Part shown: one piece after another, positions 1 to 9,000 of the stretch
Numbering within the stretch: position 1 is the stretch's first letter
Layout of the letters: every line of letters begins with the position of its first letter
DNA from: Sulfurospirillum sp.
GTDB taxonomy: Bacteria > Campylobacterota > Campylobacteria > Campylobacterales > Sulfurospirillaceae
DNA: 34,753 nucleotides
Assembly (NCBI GenBank): GCA_026988125.1
Contig: JALSLU010000148.1
Span: 1-34,753, forward strand
Direction: 5' to 3'
The notes under the pieces: generated by a model
Databases searched by the model: none
Told to the model about the DNA's origin: nothing
The model's input: only the letters and a program-made list of their open reading frames with translations
Made by a program: the position numbers and the translations under genes

Positions 1-788
1 TCGAGGGTTTTTATGGCATCTTTCATACTCTTTTTTATCGACTCATCTGCATCGTTCATGTAGTTTTCAATAACTGCTATGGTTAGTTTTCTGTTGCTAT
101 CTAACTTATCGCTAACTTTTATGTGCGGCTCATTTAGGCTTGTTGAGTCTCTTGGCTCATGCCCTGCAATTATGTCATAAAGAATAGCAGCATCCTCTAC
201 ATTTTGAGTTATAGGTCCAATTTGGTCTAGTGAGCTTGAATAAGATGCAAGTCCATAACGACTGACTTTGCCATAAGTTGGCTTCATGCCTACACATCCA
301 CAAAATGCTGCAGGCTGTCTTATGCTCCCTCCTGTATCACTTCCAAGAGCAGCTATAGCAATGCCTCCGGCAACTGCAGCCGCACTTCCGCCACTACTTC
401 CTCCTGGAACCCTTTTTGGGTTGTGTGGGTTTAGAGTCTTACCATAAAAACTACTCTCAGTCGAGCTCCCCATTGCAAACTCATCCATGTTACATCTTCC
501 AAACGGAGCCAATCCATTTTTTAGCATATTGTCTATAACGGTTGCATTGTATGGAGCAATGTAGCCTTGAAGTATGTTTGAAGCGCTTGTAACACTCCAG
601 CCATCTACTTGGATGTTGTCTTTTATGGCTATTGGGATACCCTCGCCATACTCGCTAAGCTCTATGTTTTTTAACTGCTCTACATAGGCTCCTAGCTCCT
701 TTTTCTCTTTGATTTTAGCTCTTAGATCCTCTCTTATGGCCTTTATCTCATCACTATTTAGGCTTAGTGCCTCTTTTAAAGTTATCAA
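1..788 (-). CDS. gatA: Aspartyl/glutamyl-tRNA(Asn/Gln) amidotransferase subunit A, partial
   Basis: This is the amidase subunit of the GatCAB complex, which releases ammonia from glutamine and uses it to convert Glu-tRNA(Gln) or Asp-tRNA(Asn) to the correct amide in the cytoplasm. The reading frame is open from a TTG start at 788 to the left edge, so about 262 N-terminal residues are present and the C-terminal part lies outside. The amidase signature is clear: PIAIKDNI with the catalytic lysine, then [13 protein letters not shown] with the catalytic serines, then [16 protein letters not shown]. It is absent from the ORF track because the start is TTG. I chose TTG because AAGGAG lies just upstream and the protein then begins ITLKEALSL, as is usual for GatA. 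The stop of a 36-codon ORF lies two bases upstream, so the genes are probably translationally coupled. Confidence 0.95.
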   Translation of the reverse strand, partial: MITLKEALSLNSDEIKAIREDLRAKIKEKKELGAYVEQLKNIELSEYGEGIPIAIKDNIQVDGWSVTSASNILQGYIAPYNATVIDNMLKNGLAPFGRCNMDEFAMGSSTESSFYGKTLNPHNPKRVPGGSSGGSAAAVAGGIAIAALGSDTGGSIRQPAAFCGCVGMKPTYGKVSRYGLASYSSSLDQIGPITQNVEDAAILYDIIAGHEPRDSTSLNEPHIKVSDKLDSNRKLTIAVIENYMNDADESIKKSMKDAIKTL

Positions 789-790
789 AG

Positions 791-901
791 CTACTCCTTA
801 ACCTTCTTCATTTTCACCAAAACTATCCCAACAATGGACAGTCCAACCAAAACAGCTATTGTCTTTAGTATAAAACTAAACTCAACCGGATTTTCTAACA
901 T
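791..901 (-). CDS. 36-residue single-pass membrane micro-protein between ileS and gatA
   Basis: This ORF is too short for the ORF track. Its ATG overlaps the last codons and stop of ileS (ATGTTAG) and its TAG stop lies two bases before the gatA TTG start. The product has a short acidic N-terminus (MLENPVEF), one hydrophobic stretch at about residues 9-29 rich in I, V, L and G, and a basic tail (KMKKVKE). That is the pattern of a small inner-membrane protein with its C-terminus in the cytoplasm. The ribosome binding site of gatA (AAGGAG) is formed by its last codons, so its translation probably helps gatA start. I do not recognise a family. The tight overlap on both sides favours a real gene over chance, but 36 codons is near the limit of what can be judged by eye. 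Confidence 0.6.
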   Translation of the reverse strand: MLENPVEFSFILKTIAVLVGLSIVGIVLVKMKKVKE

Positions 902-3642
902 TTCACCACACTCTTGCATCTTGCACAAAGTCCATCTTCGGCCTCCGCTTTAAACTTCCAGCACCTTGGACACTTATGCTTTAGTGCTTGAACTATCTTA
1001 AACCTATCACCATCTACTTCAAACTCCCCAAAACTCTTTGCTTCACTACTTGGTAAAACCTCGCTACATGTAAACCAATCTTCTCTGTCTGCTTCAGTTA
1101 AATCTAAAACCTTTTTAGAATCACTCACAAGTGCCAATTCAAGAGTTGATTTTATGCTCTTATCTTTTTTAAGCCCATCTACCACTTCAAAAAACTTCTC
1201 TCTAGCACTCTTAAAGTAATCACTATCAAACTCAACCTCTACACTCTTTAGTGGTTCATAAACCAAATCAAAAACATCACTAGCACTCTGTTTTATAATC
1301 TTTGGAGCATGCTCTAAAATCTCATCTACCGTGTAGGTTAGAGTTGGAGCTATAAGAGCTATAAGCTTTCTAGCTATAAGAGCTGTTGCACTCTGAGCAG
1401 AGAGCCTAATCTCATCATCTTTTGCATTACAATAGAGTCTATCTTTTGATATATCCAAATAAATCCCACTAAGCTCAACCGTTACAAAGTGGTTCAAAGT
1501 CGCAAATCCCTTAGCAAACTCATACTCTCTAAAATTTTCCTCTACTTCATCAAAAACTCTTTTTGCTTCACTCAATATCCATCTATCTAAAACACCCATC
1601 TTTTCAAAAGGCAATATCTTTTCAAGCCCATCACAGTTTGCTAGTAAAAATCTACATGTATTTCTAAGTTTCCTATACTGCTCACTAACTTGATTTAAGA
1701 TGTTATCGCTAATCTTTAAATCTGTAGTGTATTCGCTCAAACTAACCCACAATCTTAAAATCTCAACCCCATACTGTTTGGCAATCTTTTGAGGAGCAAC
1801 CACATTCCCTTTAGATTTGCTCATCTTTTCACCCTTGGCATCAACCGTAAATCCATGAGTTAAAATTTTCTCATATGGTGCTATGCCTCTAGCCGCACTT
1901 GAGACTAGCAAGGAACTTTGAAACCAACCCCTATGCTGATCGCTTCCCTCTAGGTACATGCTAGCTGGGTAGTCTCCCGCATCATAGTTTTGGCTCTCTA
2001 AGACTGCTCTCCAGGTGCTTCCACTGTCAAACCAGACATCCAAGATGTCCATCACTTTTTCTAAATTGTCTGGGTTTAAATTGCTATTTGGATTTAAAAG
2101 CTCTTTTATCTCCATATCCCACCAAGCATCAGCTCCCTTTTTTTCAAAAATTTCAGCTATATAGCTAGTAACCTCTTCATCAAAGATTGGCTTGCCTGTA
2201 GTTTTGTCTCTAAAAAATGCAATTGGCACACCCCAATCTCTTTGGCGACTAATGCACCAATCTGGTCTATTTTCTATCATTGTTCCTAATCTATTTATAC
2301 CGCTTTTTGGATAGAACCTGACATTTTTTAAGTTATTTGATGCAACCTCTCTTAGACTTTTGCCATCTTTTTTCTCATCCATTGCAATAAACCACTGCTT
2401 GGTTGCTCTATAGATTACAGGCTTGTGAGTTCTCCAGCAAAATGGGTAGGAGTGAGTAAACTTTGAAACTTTCAAAAGTGCATCACCCAAAAGCTCCAAT
2501 ATCTTCTCATTTGCTTTAAATATATGCTCCCCTACAAAACTCTCTGGCAGAAGTGACTCTCTAACTATGGTCTCATCATAACACCCTCTCTCATCAACAG
2601 GCATTATCACTTCTATGCCATATTTTAAGCTAACATAGTAGTCATCCTCACCATGACCAGGAGCTGTATGAACACATCCACTTCCTCCATCCATACTCAC
2701 ATGTTCACCCATAATTAAGAGCGAATCTCTACCATTTAGAGGATTTTTGGCTTTTAAATTCTCTAGTATCTCAGCTTTGAAAGTTTTTACTATCTTACCC
2801 TTTACCACCTCGTTTTCAACTAAATCATCATAGAGTGGTTTAGCAACTACATAGCCATCGTCTGTTAAAACATAATCCTCTTCAGGGTTAAAACTAATCG
2901 CCTGGTTAGCAGGAAGTGTCCAAGGAGTAGTAGTCCAAATAACCACACTGGCTTTTTCAACCCCAAGCTCCCTCAAAGCTTCACCTTGCAAAGGATAGGC
3001 TACAAAAATAGAGTAGTCCTCTTTGTCTTTATACTCCACCTCAGCTTCAGCCAAAGCACTTCTAGCTGCCCAAGACCAGTAAACCGGCTTGCTTCTCTCA
3101 ATCAAAAGTCCCTTTTTTGCCACTTCACACAAAGCTCTATAGATGTCCGCTTCAAACTCAAACTTCATAGTCATGTAAGGATTCTCCCAATCCCCAATAA
3201 CTCCTAAAGATTTAAACTCATCTCTTTGTATATCTATGTACTTTTTTGCATGCTCTCTACAAAGCTCTCTAATCTTACTCTTTGGCAAAGACTCTTTCTT
3301 CTCTTTTCCAATCTTCTTTTCAACCTGTTGCTCAATTGGCAAACCATGGCAATCCCAACCCGGAACATACCTTACATCTTCACCAAAAAAGTAGTGAGTT
3401 TTTACTATGATGTCTTTTAAAATCTTATTTAAAGCGTGTCCTATGTGTATGTTTCCATTGGCATATGGTGGTCCATCGTGTAGAAAAAATCTTTTCTTAA
3501 CGCCCTCTCTGTTGCTCTTCATCTTTTTGTAAGCAAATTCATCTTTAAACCACTTAGCATACCTCTTTGGCTCATTTTGAGGAAGATTCCCCCTCATAGA
3601 AAAACCGGTTTTCGGTAAAAGTAGAGTATCTTTATAATCCAT
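895..3642 (-). CDS. ileS: Isoleucyl-tRNA synthetase
   Basis: This class I aminoacyl-tRNA synthetase charges tRNA(Ile) with isoleucine. At 915 residues it is full length. Seen motifs are HIGH at residues 66-69 within [11 protein letters not shown], the editing-domain segment [49 protein letters not shown] and the KMSKS loop in [12 protein letters not shown]-terminal zinc-finger pair (CPRCW and CARC) is present, typical of the bacterial type. The start [10 protein letters not shown] matches the usual N-terminus. It faces away from cinA across a gap of about 120 bases, and its 3' end overlaps a 36-codon membrane ORF leading to gatA. I see no T-box leader upstream. Confidence 0.98.
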   Translation of the reverse strand: MDYKDTLLLPKTGFSMRGNLPQNEPKRYAKWFKDEFAYKKMKSNREGVKKRFFLHDGPPYANGNIHIGHALNKILKDIIVKTHYFFGEDVRYVPGWDCHGLPIEQQVEKKIGKEKKESLPKSKIRELCREHAKKYIDIQRDEFKSLGVIGDWENPYMTMKFEFEADIYRALCEVAKKGLLIERSKPVYWSWAARSALAEAEVEYKDKEDYSIFVAYPLQGEALRELGVEKASVVIWTTTPWTLPANQAISFNPEEDYVLTDDGYVVAKPLYDDLVENEVVKGKIVKTFKAEILENLKAKNPLNGRDSLLIMGEHVSMDGGSGCVHTAPGHGEDDYYVSLKYGIEVIMPVDERGCYDETIVRESLLPESFVGEHIFKANEKILELLGDALLKVSKFTHSYPFCWRTHKPVIYRATKQWFIAMDEKKDGKSLREVASNNLKNVRFYPKSGINRLGTMIENRPDWCISRQRDWGVPIAFFRDKTTGKPIFDEEVTSYIAEIFEKKGADAWWDMEIKELLNPNSNLNPDNLEKVMDILDVWFDSGSTWRAVLESQNYDAGDYPASMYLEGSDQHRGWFQSSLLVSSAARGIAPYEKILTHGFTVDAKGEKMSKSKGNVVAPQKIAKQYGVEILRLWVSLSEYTTDLKISDNILNQVSEQYRKLRNTCRFLLANCDGLEKILPFEKMGVLDRWILSEAKRVFDEVEENFREYEFAKGFATLNHFVTVELSGIYLDISKDRLYCNAKDDEIRLSAQSATALIARKLIALIAPTLTYTVDEILEHAPKIIKQSASDVFDLVYEPLKSVEVEFDSDYFKSAREKFFEVVDGLKKDKSIKSTLELALVSDSKKVLDLTEADREDWFTCSEVLPSSEAKSFGEFEVDGDRFKIVQALKHKCPRCWKFKAEAEDGLCARCKSVVKC

Positions 3643-3694
3643 CTGTTCTATCCTAATATAAAATTATGCGATTATATCCAAATAGTACTTATGC

Positions 3695-3700
3695 TATAAT
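3695..3700 (+). promoter_or_regulatory. Likely extended -10 promoter of cinA
   Basis: TGCTATAAT is a perfect extended -10 hexamer on the plus strand about 65 bases before the cinA ATG. No good -35 box is seen, which is normal for sigma-70 promoters of Campylobacterota. Transcription would start within or next to the AGGGCACC repeat. Confidence 0.55.
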
Positions 3701-3703
3701 TAT

Positions 3704-3720
3704 AGGGCACCTCTAAAAAA
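3704..3720 (+). repeat. 17-base repeat AGGGCACCTCTAAAAAA, copy 1
   Basis: The same 17 bases occur exactly at 16243-16259, and a related AATTAAGGGCACCT lies at 19961-19974. Here the copy sits in the 5' leader of cinA. It is followed by TTTAGGGGGT, which can pair imperfectly with ACCTCTAAA to form a hairpin. The GC-rich core stands out in this AT-rich background. Confidence 0.55.
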
Positions 3721-3763
3721 ATTTAGGGGGTATTCTATAGTCTCTTTTCATAAAGGATATAAT

Positions 3764-4840
3764 ATGCTATCTTCTTTAATCGTTTTTGGCAAATCTTTAA
3801 GTTTAAATGGACCATTTTTGGATTATATAAAATCCGAACTACCTTTTATGCCCGATAGTATTAACTTTTTTGAAAAGAACGATACTAATATATTTGAAAA
3901 TTTAGAAAAAATAATTTTAAAATCTAATAAAATACTTATATTTGCTTCAAGAGAAAATTTTAACTTTATAGCAAAAATTATCTCAACACTGTGCGAAGAC
4001 TCTTTGGAATTTAAAGAGGAGACACTCATCCCTTCAAAATCTATTGATTTTTCTAAAAATACTTTTCTAATCAAATACAAAAACTGCCTTATAAACACGC
4101 TACTTGTTTATGAAAATGAAGAACTACCAGAGATTCTTTTAACAAATGAGAATAGAAGTAAAACATTCTCACTCATTGGAGTAGATAAAGAGAGTGCAAA
4201 AATTTTAACTCAGCCACTTGCACAGACTTATGAAGTAGATATTGAGACAAGTTTGCTTGTTGAAGGATGGAGCATTGTTGAAGCAAAAGCAAAAAAGTAT
4301 GGGGATATTGAGCATTTTTTGCAATCTGTTTCATCCTTATTTCCCGATAAATATCTTCAAAGTGACAAACCAGTAGAACACATTGTAAAAAAACTAATCC
4401 AACACAATAAAACAATAACAACCGCTGAGAGCTGCACAGGAGGTAGGCTAGCTTCTATGATCACAAGCATTAGTGGCTCTTCAAAAATCTTTCATGGTAG
4501 TGTAGTTAGTTATGCAAATCACATTAAAGAGGCTTGGTTAAATGTCGACAGACAAACCATCGAAAACTATGGAGCAGTTAGTGAATTGTGTGTTAGAGAG
4601 ATGCTTGAAGGCTCTATAAAACTTACAAATTCAGATTTTTCATTAGCAACAAGTGGTATAGCTGGACCAACTGGTGGCACAAAAGAAAAACCAGTAGGAA
4701 CTGTCTATGTAGGTGCAAGAAATAAAAAAGGAGATGTGTTAATAGAAAGACTTTTGTTAAAAGGAAATAGAAACTATATTCAAATCCAAAGTTGTTATCA
4801 CGCTTTTAGACTGCTTTTTATATTACAAAAAGATATTTAA
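3764..4840 (+). CDS. cinA: CinA family protein (nicotinamide-nucleotide amidase type C-terminal domain)
   Basis: The protein has 358 residues. The C-terminal part from about residue 205 is the CinA/PncC domain, with TTAESCTGGRLASMI, then SGSSKIFHGSVVSYAN, LATSGIAGPTGGT and EKPVGTVYVG. In the family this domain deamidates nicotinamide mononucleotide in pyridine nucleotide salvage. The N-terminal 200 residues are divergent and do not show the usual MoCF-like (COG1058) motifs clearly, so the pyrophosphatase half may be degenerate. The ATG at 3764 follows AAAGGA at good spacing. The gene is transcribed alone. Its stop codon borders a large palindrome that may end the transcript. Confidence 0.85.
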   Translation: MLSSLIVFGKSLSLNGPFLDYIKSELPFMPDSINFFEKNDTNIFENLEKIILKSNKILIFASRENFNFIAKIISTLCEDSLEFKEETLIPSKSIDFSKNTFLIKYKNCLINTLLVYENEELPEILLTNENRSKTFSLIGVDKESAKILTQPLAQTYEVDIETSLLVEGWSIVEAKAKKYGDIEHFLQSVSSLFPDKYLQSDKPVEHIVKKLIQHNKTITTAESCTGGRLASMITSISGSSKIFHGSVVSYANHIKEAWLNVDRQTIENYGAVSELCVREMLEGSIKLTNSDFSLATSGIAGPTGGTKEKPVGTVYVGARNKKGDVLIERLLLKGNRNYIQIQSCYHAFRLLFILQKDI

Positions 4841-4917
4841 ACCCGAATTATGTGATAAGATTTGCTAAACTAGGCTATAAGTGCTAATTTAGTGAATCCT
4901 ATTGAATAATTTGGGTT
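4840..4917. repeat. Large imperfect palindrome, REP/MITE-like, with a second arm copy at 28252
   Basis: The left arm begins AACCCGAATTATG at the cinA stop codon and runs to about 4874. The right arm, read in reverse complement, begins AACCCAAATTATT and continues with CAATAGGATT and CTAAATTAG. About 26 of 34 arm positions agree. The transcript would fold into a stem of about 34 pairs with a short loop near GCTATAAGTG. An independent arm copy at 28252-28281 matches the left arm at 26 of 30 positions, which makes this a repeat family rather than a single chance hairpin. It may also end cinA transcription. Confidence 0.65.
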
Positions 4918-5098
4918 AAATATCTTGTGCAAGATTGCGTTTGTAAAAACCCACCCTATGGGCATCTTTAGCTTTTTCCTATGTATTCTTACTCTTTTTG
5001 GACTTAGCTATGGCTAGGTCTTCAAAAAAGCGCCTAACCTAGGAAAAAGCTAGAGATGTTGTGAACGCCTAAGTTAATCAGAGGATTCAATTTTTTAA
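4888..5098 (+). ncRNA. Structured small RNA candidate, possibly 6S RNA
   Basis: Here lie about 210 bases with no credible protein gene but nested pairing arms. The outer helix is TGAATCCT (4894) with AGGATTCA (5083). Inside it GCGTT (about 4937) pairs with AACGC (about 5064). A long stem then follows, CATCTTTAGCTTTTTCC (4963) with the region ending AAAAAGCTAGAGATG (5058). Near the apex CTTTTTG pairs with CAAAAAG, capped by GACTTAGC-TATG-GCTAGGTC. A run of six T follows at once, as in an intrinsic terminator, and TATAAG upstream (about 4875) could be a -10 box. A rod with a large internal bubble closed by a terminal stem is the architecture of 6S RNA. The 6S name is inference from shape only; the motifs of SRP RNA and RNase P RNA are absent. 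The ends are estimates. Confidence 0.45.
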
Positions 5099-5124
5099 AA
5101 ATTTAAAAAAAATGAAAAAAACTC

Positions 5125-5153
5125 TTGACAAATGAAATATATTTGTCTATAAT
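5125..5153 (+). promoter_or_regulatory. Consensus sigma-70 promoter of the tRNA operon
   Basis: TTGACA and TATAAT are both perfect and are separated by 17 bases, about 30 bases before tRNA-Lys. A dyad GACAAAT-N7-ATTTGTC spans the -35 box and spacer. A full -35 box is rare in this window, which fits strong stable-RNA expression. Confidence 0.85.
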
Positions 5154-5184
5154 TTCACCCTCATTACAAAAGAGCAGTAAAGAT

Positions 5185-5260
5185 GACTCGTTAGCTCAGC
5201 AGGTAGAGCATCTCCCTTTTAAGGAGGTGGCCGTTGGTTCGAATCCAACACGGGTCACCA
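5185..5260 (+). tRNA. tRNA-Lys (UUU)
   Basis: A full cloverleaf is visible. The acceptor GACTCGT pairs with ACGGGTC, the D arm is TTAGCTCAG, and the anticodon loop CTTTTAA gives UUU at 5218-5220. The T arm has GGTTCGAATCC, and CCA is encoded. It is the first of four tRNAs behind one strong promoter. Confidence 0.97.
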
Positions 5261-5270
5261 TTTTGTGTGC

Positions 5271-5346
5271 GACCCCTTCGTCTAGTGGTCCAGGACCCCG
5301 CCCTTTCACGGCGGTAACAGGGGTTCAAATCCCCTAGGGGTCGCCA
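5271..5346 (+). tRNA. tRNA-Glu (UUC)
   Basis: The acceptor GACCCCT pairs with AGGGGTC. The anticodon stem CCGCC/GGCGG encloses the loop CTTTCAC, giving UUC. The T arm has GGTTCAAATCC, and CCA is encoded. It lies ten bases after tRNA-Lys. Its charged form is also a substrate of the GatCAB pathway, whose gatA is at the left edge. Confidence 0.97.
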
Positions 5347-5368
5347 TTTTTATTTATTCTGTTTTTTA

Positions 5369-5444
5369 GGTCGCTTAGCTCAGTTGGTAGAGCGCCACCC
5401 TTACAAGGTGGATGTCAGTGGTTCGAGTCCACTAGCGACCACCA
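5369..5444 (+). tRNA. tRNA-Val (UAC)
   Basis: The acceptor GGTCGCT pairs with AGCGACC. The anticodon stem CCACC/GGTGG encloses CTTACAA, giving UAC. The T arm has GGTTCGAGTCC, and CCA is encoded. Confidence 0.97.
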
Positions 5445-5456
5445 CTTATCACATGC

Positions 5457-5533
5457 GCGGCGGTAGTTTAGTTGGTTAGAATACCGGCCTGTCACGCCGG
5501 GGGTCGCGAGTTCGAGTCTCGTCCGCCGCGCCA
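5457..5533 (+). tRNA. tRNA-Asp (GUC)
   Basis: The acceptor GCGGCGG pairs with CCGCCGC. The anticodon stem CCGGC/GCCGG encloses CTGTCAC, giving GUC. The T arm has AGTTCGAGTCT, and CCA is encoded. It is the last tRNA of the operon. Confidence 0.97.
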
Positions 5534-5541
5534 TGAAGTTT

Positions 5542-5586
5542 AAAAGCCTTTATAAAATTGATTTAAATTCTATTGGCTTTTTGTTT
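5542..5586 (+). terminator. Possible terminator of the tRNA operon
   Basis: AAAAGCC (5542) and GGCTTTT (5575) form an inverted repeat with a 26-base AT-rich loop, followed by TGTTTT. Its right arm overlaps the end of the convergent gene at 5563-6012. The long loop makes it a weak call. Confidence 0.4.
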
Positions 5587-6012
5587 TAATCCCTCATTTT
5601 CATAAATCTCTATTTCTGTAGCATATGTTGGATTGGCTTTTTTTAACTCTTTATTACAAAATGCTATTAGTTTAGCATCTGCATTTTTATGACTTGCTAT
5701 TAGCAATACAAATTCTAAGTACAATTCTGCCTCTTTTGGTGCAACTCCTCTGCTTTTCTTTGGAAAAGGCAACTCTTTTGCAACCTTTAAAATTGCATTT
5801 ATAAGATCACTTCTTGATGAATTTATATTTGCTGCAATTTCTACCATCTCCTTTATAGTAACTTTTTTATCTCTATAAGAAGTAGTACCTTTCTTCTGAA
5901 CTTTTTTTACAACCTTTTTTTTACTTCCCATAGAGGAAAAAGTTAAAAATAGAACCAAAACAATTATAAATAGTGCAGCAAAAATTAAAAAATAGATTAA
6001 ACTTTTTTCCAT
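5563..6012 (-). CDS. Conserved-looking membrane-anchored protein of unknown function
   Basis: This 149-residue protein has one N-terminal membrane helix (about residues 5-26, FLIFAALFIIVLVLFLTF), a lysine-rich linker (SKKKVVKKVQKKGTTS), and a soluble, mostly helical domain of about 100 residues. The domain looks cytoplasmic by the positive-inside rule. It contains VTIKEMVEIAANINSSRSDL and a PFPKK stretch but no catalytic motif I know. It lies 66 bases downstream of ccsBA on the same strand and may be cotranscribed with it, which would suggest an envelope or respiration role; that is inference. It converges on the tRNA operon. Confidence 0.8.
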   Translation of the reverse strand: MEKSLIYFLIFAALFIIVLVLFLTFSSMGSKKKVVKKVQKKGTTSYRDKKVTIKEMVEIAANINSSRSDLINAILKVAKELPFPKKSRGVAPKEAELYLEFVLLIASHKNADAKLIAFCNKELKKANPTYATEIEIYENEGLKQKANRI

Positions 6013-6078
6013 AAGTGTATTATATCATATAACTACAGTAGCAGAGGGACTACCATAGCCCCTCACCATAATATATTT

Positions 6079-9000
6079 TCAAAGTGTCTTAGAAAGTTTT
6101 CTGTTTCTATATGCCAAAGCAATAACCAAACCAACTACTGCAACAGTGTAGTAAACAAAATCAGGAATTGGTACAGGATCGCCACTAGCATATGAATGCA
6201 TCCCGCTTAAGTAAAAATTTACTCCAAAATAGGTCATAATTATAGAAGCAAATGCTATGGTTGAAGATACAGCAAATGCAAACTGATTATTGAGTCCTTT
6301 TACAAACCTAAAGTGGACTATAGCAGCATAAAGTAGCATAGAAACAAGCGTCCAAGTCTCTTTAGGATCCCATCCCCAGTATCTACCCCAACTCTCATTT
6401 GCCCATACTCCACCTAAAAAATTTCCTACAGTCAGCAGACATAAACCCAATATCATTGACATTTCATTGATCCTTGTTGCTTCAATGATATTTCTATCTA
6501 TCTCTTCATTCACCTTTTTATCTTTAGAGTTTTTCCTTACAATAAATAAAATCAAAGTAAAAAATCCGAGCAAAGAACAGAGCCCTAAAAATCCATAACT
6601 AGCGGTAATTACAGATACATGGATATTTAGCCAATATGATTTTAAAACGGGAACAAGTGTTGTAATTTGTGGATCCATCCAGCTAAGGTGAGCAACAAAA
6701 AGAGTAACTCCTGCCATAATAGAGGTCAAAGATAGTGAAACAATTGACTGTTTTGAAAAGAAAAGTCCAGCAACAGCAATTGCCCAAGCAATATATATCA
6801 TACCTTCATAACCATTACTCCAAGGAGCATGACCTGCTATATACCATCTAAGAGCCAATCCGAAAGTGTGAATTAAAAATCCAAACAATACGACGCCAAA
6901 AACTACTTTACTCACAACTCTCAATGATATACTAGGCTTAACCATCTTGGCAAATATGCCAAAAAGCAAAAATAGTCCACTTAACAAATAAACAAGTGTT
7001 AATCTATCAAAAATTTGAGCCTTATTAAAAAACATCTCAGCAGCAATTTTACTAGAACTTGGCATAATCTCTGATGCATACTGCTCTTGGTATGCTTTTA
7101 TCCTCTCTACCGCTTTATTAGCATCACTCCAATCACCAGTTTCCACACCTTTTGAAAGGGCGGTGAAATACTCTGCTAACATTTTTCTAACATCTTCACT
7201 CTCATCTTTTGGAAAAAGAGAGATCGCACCTTTTGGACTATACCATTTGTGATTTGGATCACCAATTTTAGGGATCATTTTAAAAATTTCGCCAGTATAT
7301 ACAAGATAGACTATATTTACCCTCTCATCTACCTTTATTACATCTTTGTCAAACTTGTTTCTCTCAGCAGGCTTTTTTCTATTTGCCTCTTCAGCATATT
7401 TTTGTAACTTGTATGCAAAATTTCCATCTCTTTCAAAAAAGTCATTAAACGATGCTTTTTTAGCTTCTTTAGGCAATCCAAGCAATTTTTTTAACTCTGG
7501 ATGAAAAACATGGATCATTGGTATATTTTGCCACTCATTGGGACTTGCCATCATCCCTAATATAACTTGATTTGCACTTAGTCCATTGTATGTGGTACCT
7601 CTATATACTTTATTTAGTACTTCGGTTGAGATTGTATCTATAGGTTTTATCCTTCCATCTGCACTTTGAACCAGTATCTCCCCAAATTTATCGGCATGCT
7701 TTTTATCATACTGAGTTAAATTTGCTGCTTCTAAATTTCCTACTTGAAACAGTGAAGCTGTCACTAAAAAAGCTACTATAAAAGATTTCATCTTTACCAT
7801 ATCCCTCTGTATCAAACTTGCTAGTTTTCTAAATCTGCTGTTAGGATTAAAAATATTTAACAGCATTCCTAAACTCAGCAGTATATATCCTATATAGGTT
7901 GGCCATTTGCCTGGATCTCTGTTTACTGTTAAAATTGTTCCCATTTCATCCATGTCATAAGATGCCTGAAAAAATCTAAAACCTCTATAATCCAAAACAT
8001 GATTCATATAGATTCTATAAGGCAGATTCACACCCTTTTGCTCATCTACCACTTCAACTTCACTAGCATAGCTCATAGGTGACATACTTCCTGGATATCT
8101 ATCAAGCTGAAAATCATTTAATTTAACTAAAAATGGAAGAGTAAAAACCTGAGAACCCCACTCTAAAACAAAATCGTCTCCAGCTATATTTACCTGCTGA
8201 GGAAACCCTTTAGCGCCTTTTCCCATTCCAAAGAGAGCAACTTCCTCTTTTTTTCCTTTATAATCAACCTCTACTATGAGAGCTGACAGTTTCTTTTGAG
8301 ATCTCATCATTGGATTTTTATCGGCTACAACCTTTTCTTTACCTTTTAAACCAATATATTTTGGAGCAAAATTTGTATCGCCAATAGTATACAGTTGGCC
8401 ACCAACAAATGGGTATTCTACACCTGCTTTATACTCTCCTCTTTTATTTTCAACCATTTTAAACCATGTAATATCTCTATTTGACTTAAAGTAAAATTTC
8501 CCATCTTTTATATATATATTGACAACAGGAATGTCTTGCATATTTACTGGTTTATTAAAAGTTAAAACAATCCCTTCATTTGTTATATCACCTTCACCCA
8601 AAATAATGTTTTTAGCACCATTTCCACCACTAACCATCATTGAAATTAGCGGTACACCATCTTTATCATCAACAACGGTCGTTGTAGCATTAGGTATAAA
8701 GTCTTTATACCTAACAGTAGCAATATCTCCATTTATATCCAACTTCATTTCAAAATCATTATCACTAATTGCCGAAATAGTTTTTTTCTTTGCAACTGAG
8801 TAAATTTTGCCATCTTTTTTGACACTAGCTTGAATAAAGCTATCTCTTGAGATTACTCTATTTTCACTTTTACCCTCTCTTATGTGCAAACTTCCCTCAT
8901 AACCTAAAAATCTAGTAATTATTGCACCAACTAGAACCATAATAAAACCTGTATGAAAAATGAGAGATGGAAGTTTTTTTACTTTATAAACCCTATACTT

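Noticed and set aside
2986-3420. Two plus-strand ORFs inside ileS
   Set aside because: They are antisense shadows of a strongly conserved synthetase and have no ribosome sites or family features.
4888-5098. SRP RNA or RNase P RNA as identity of the structured region
   Set aside because: The conserved GGAAG...GCAGCC core of SRP RNA and the GAGGAAAGTCC core of RNase P RNA are not present.
5125-5337. Plus-strand ORF of 70 residues across tRNA-Lys and tRNA-Glu
   Set aside because: It lies over two clear tRNA genes and their promoter; the open frame is chance.
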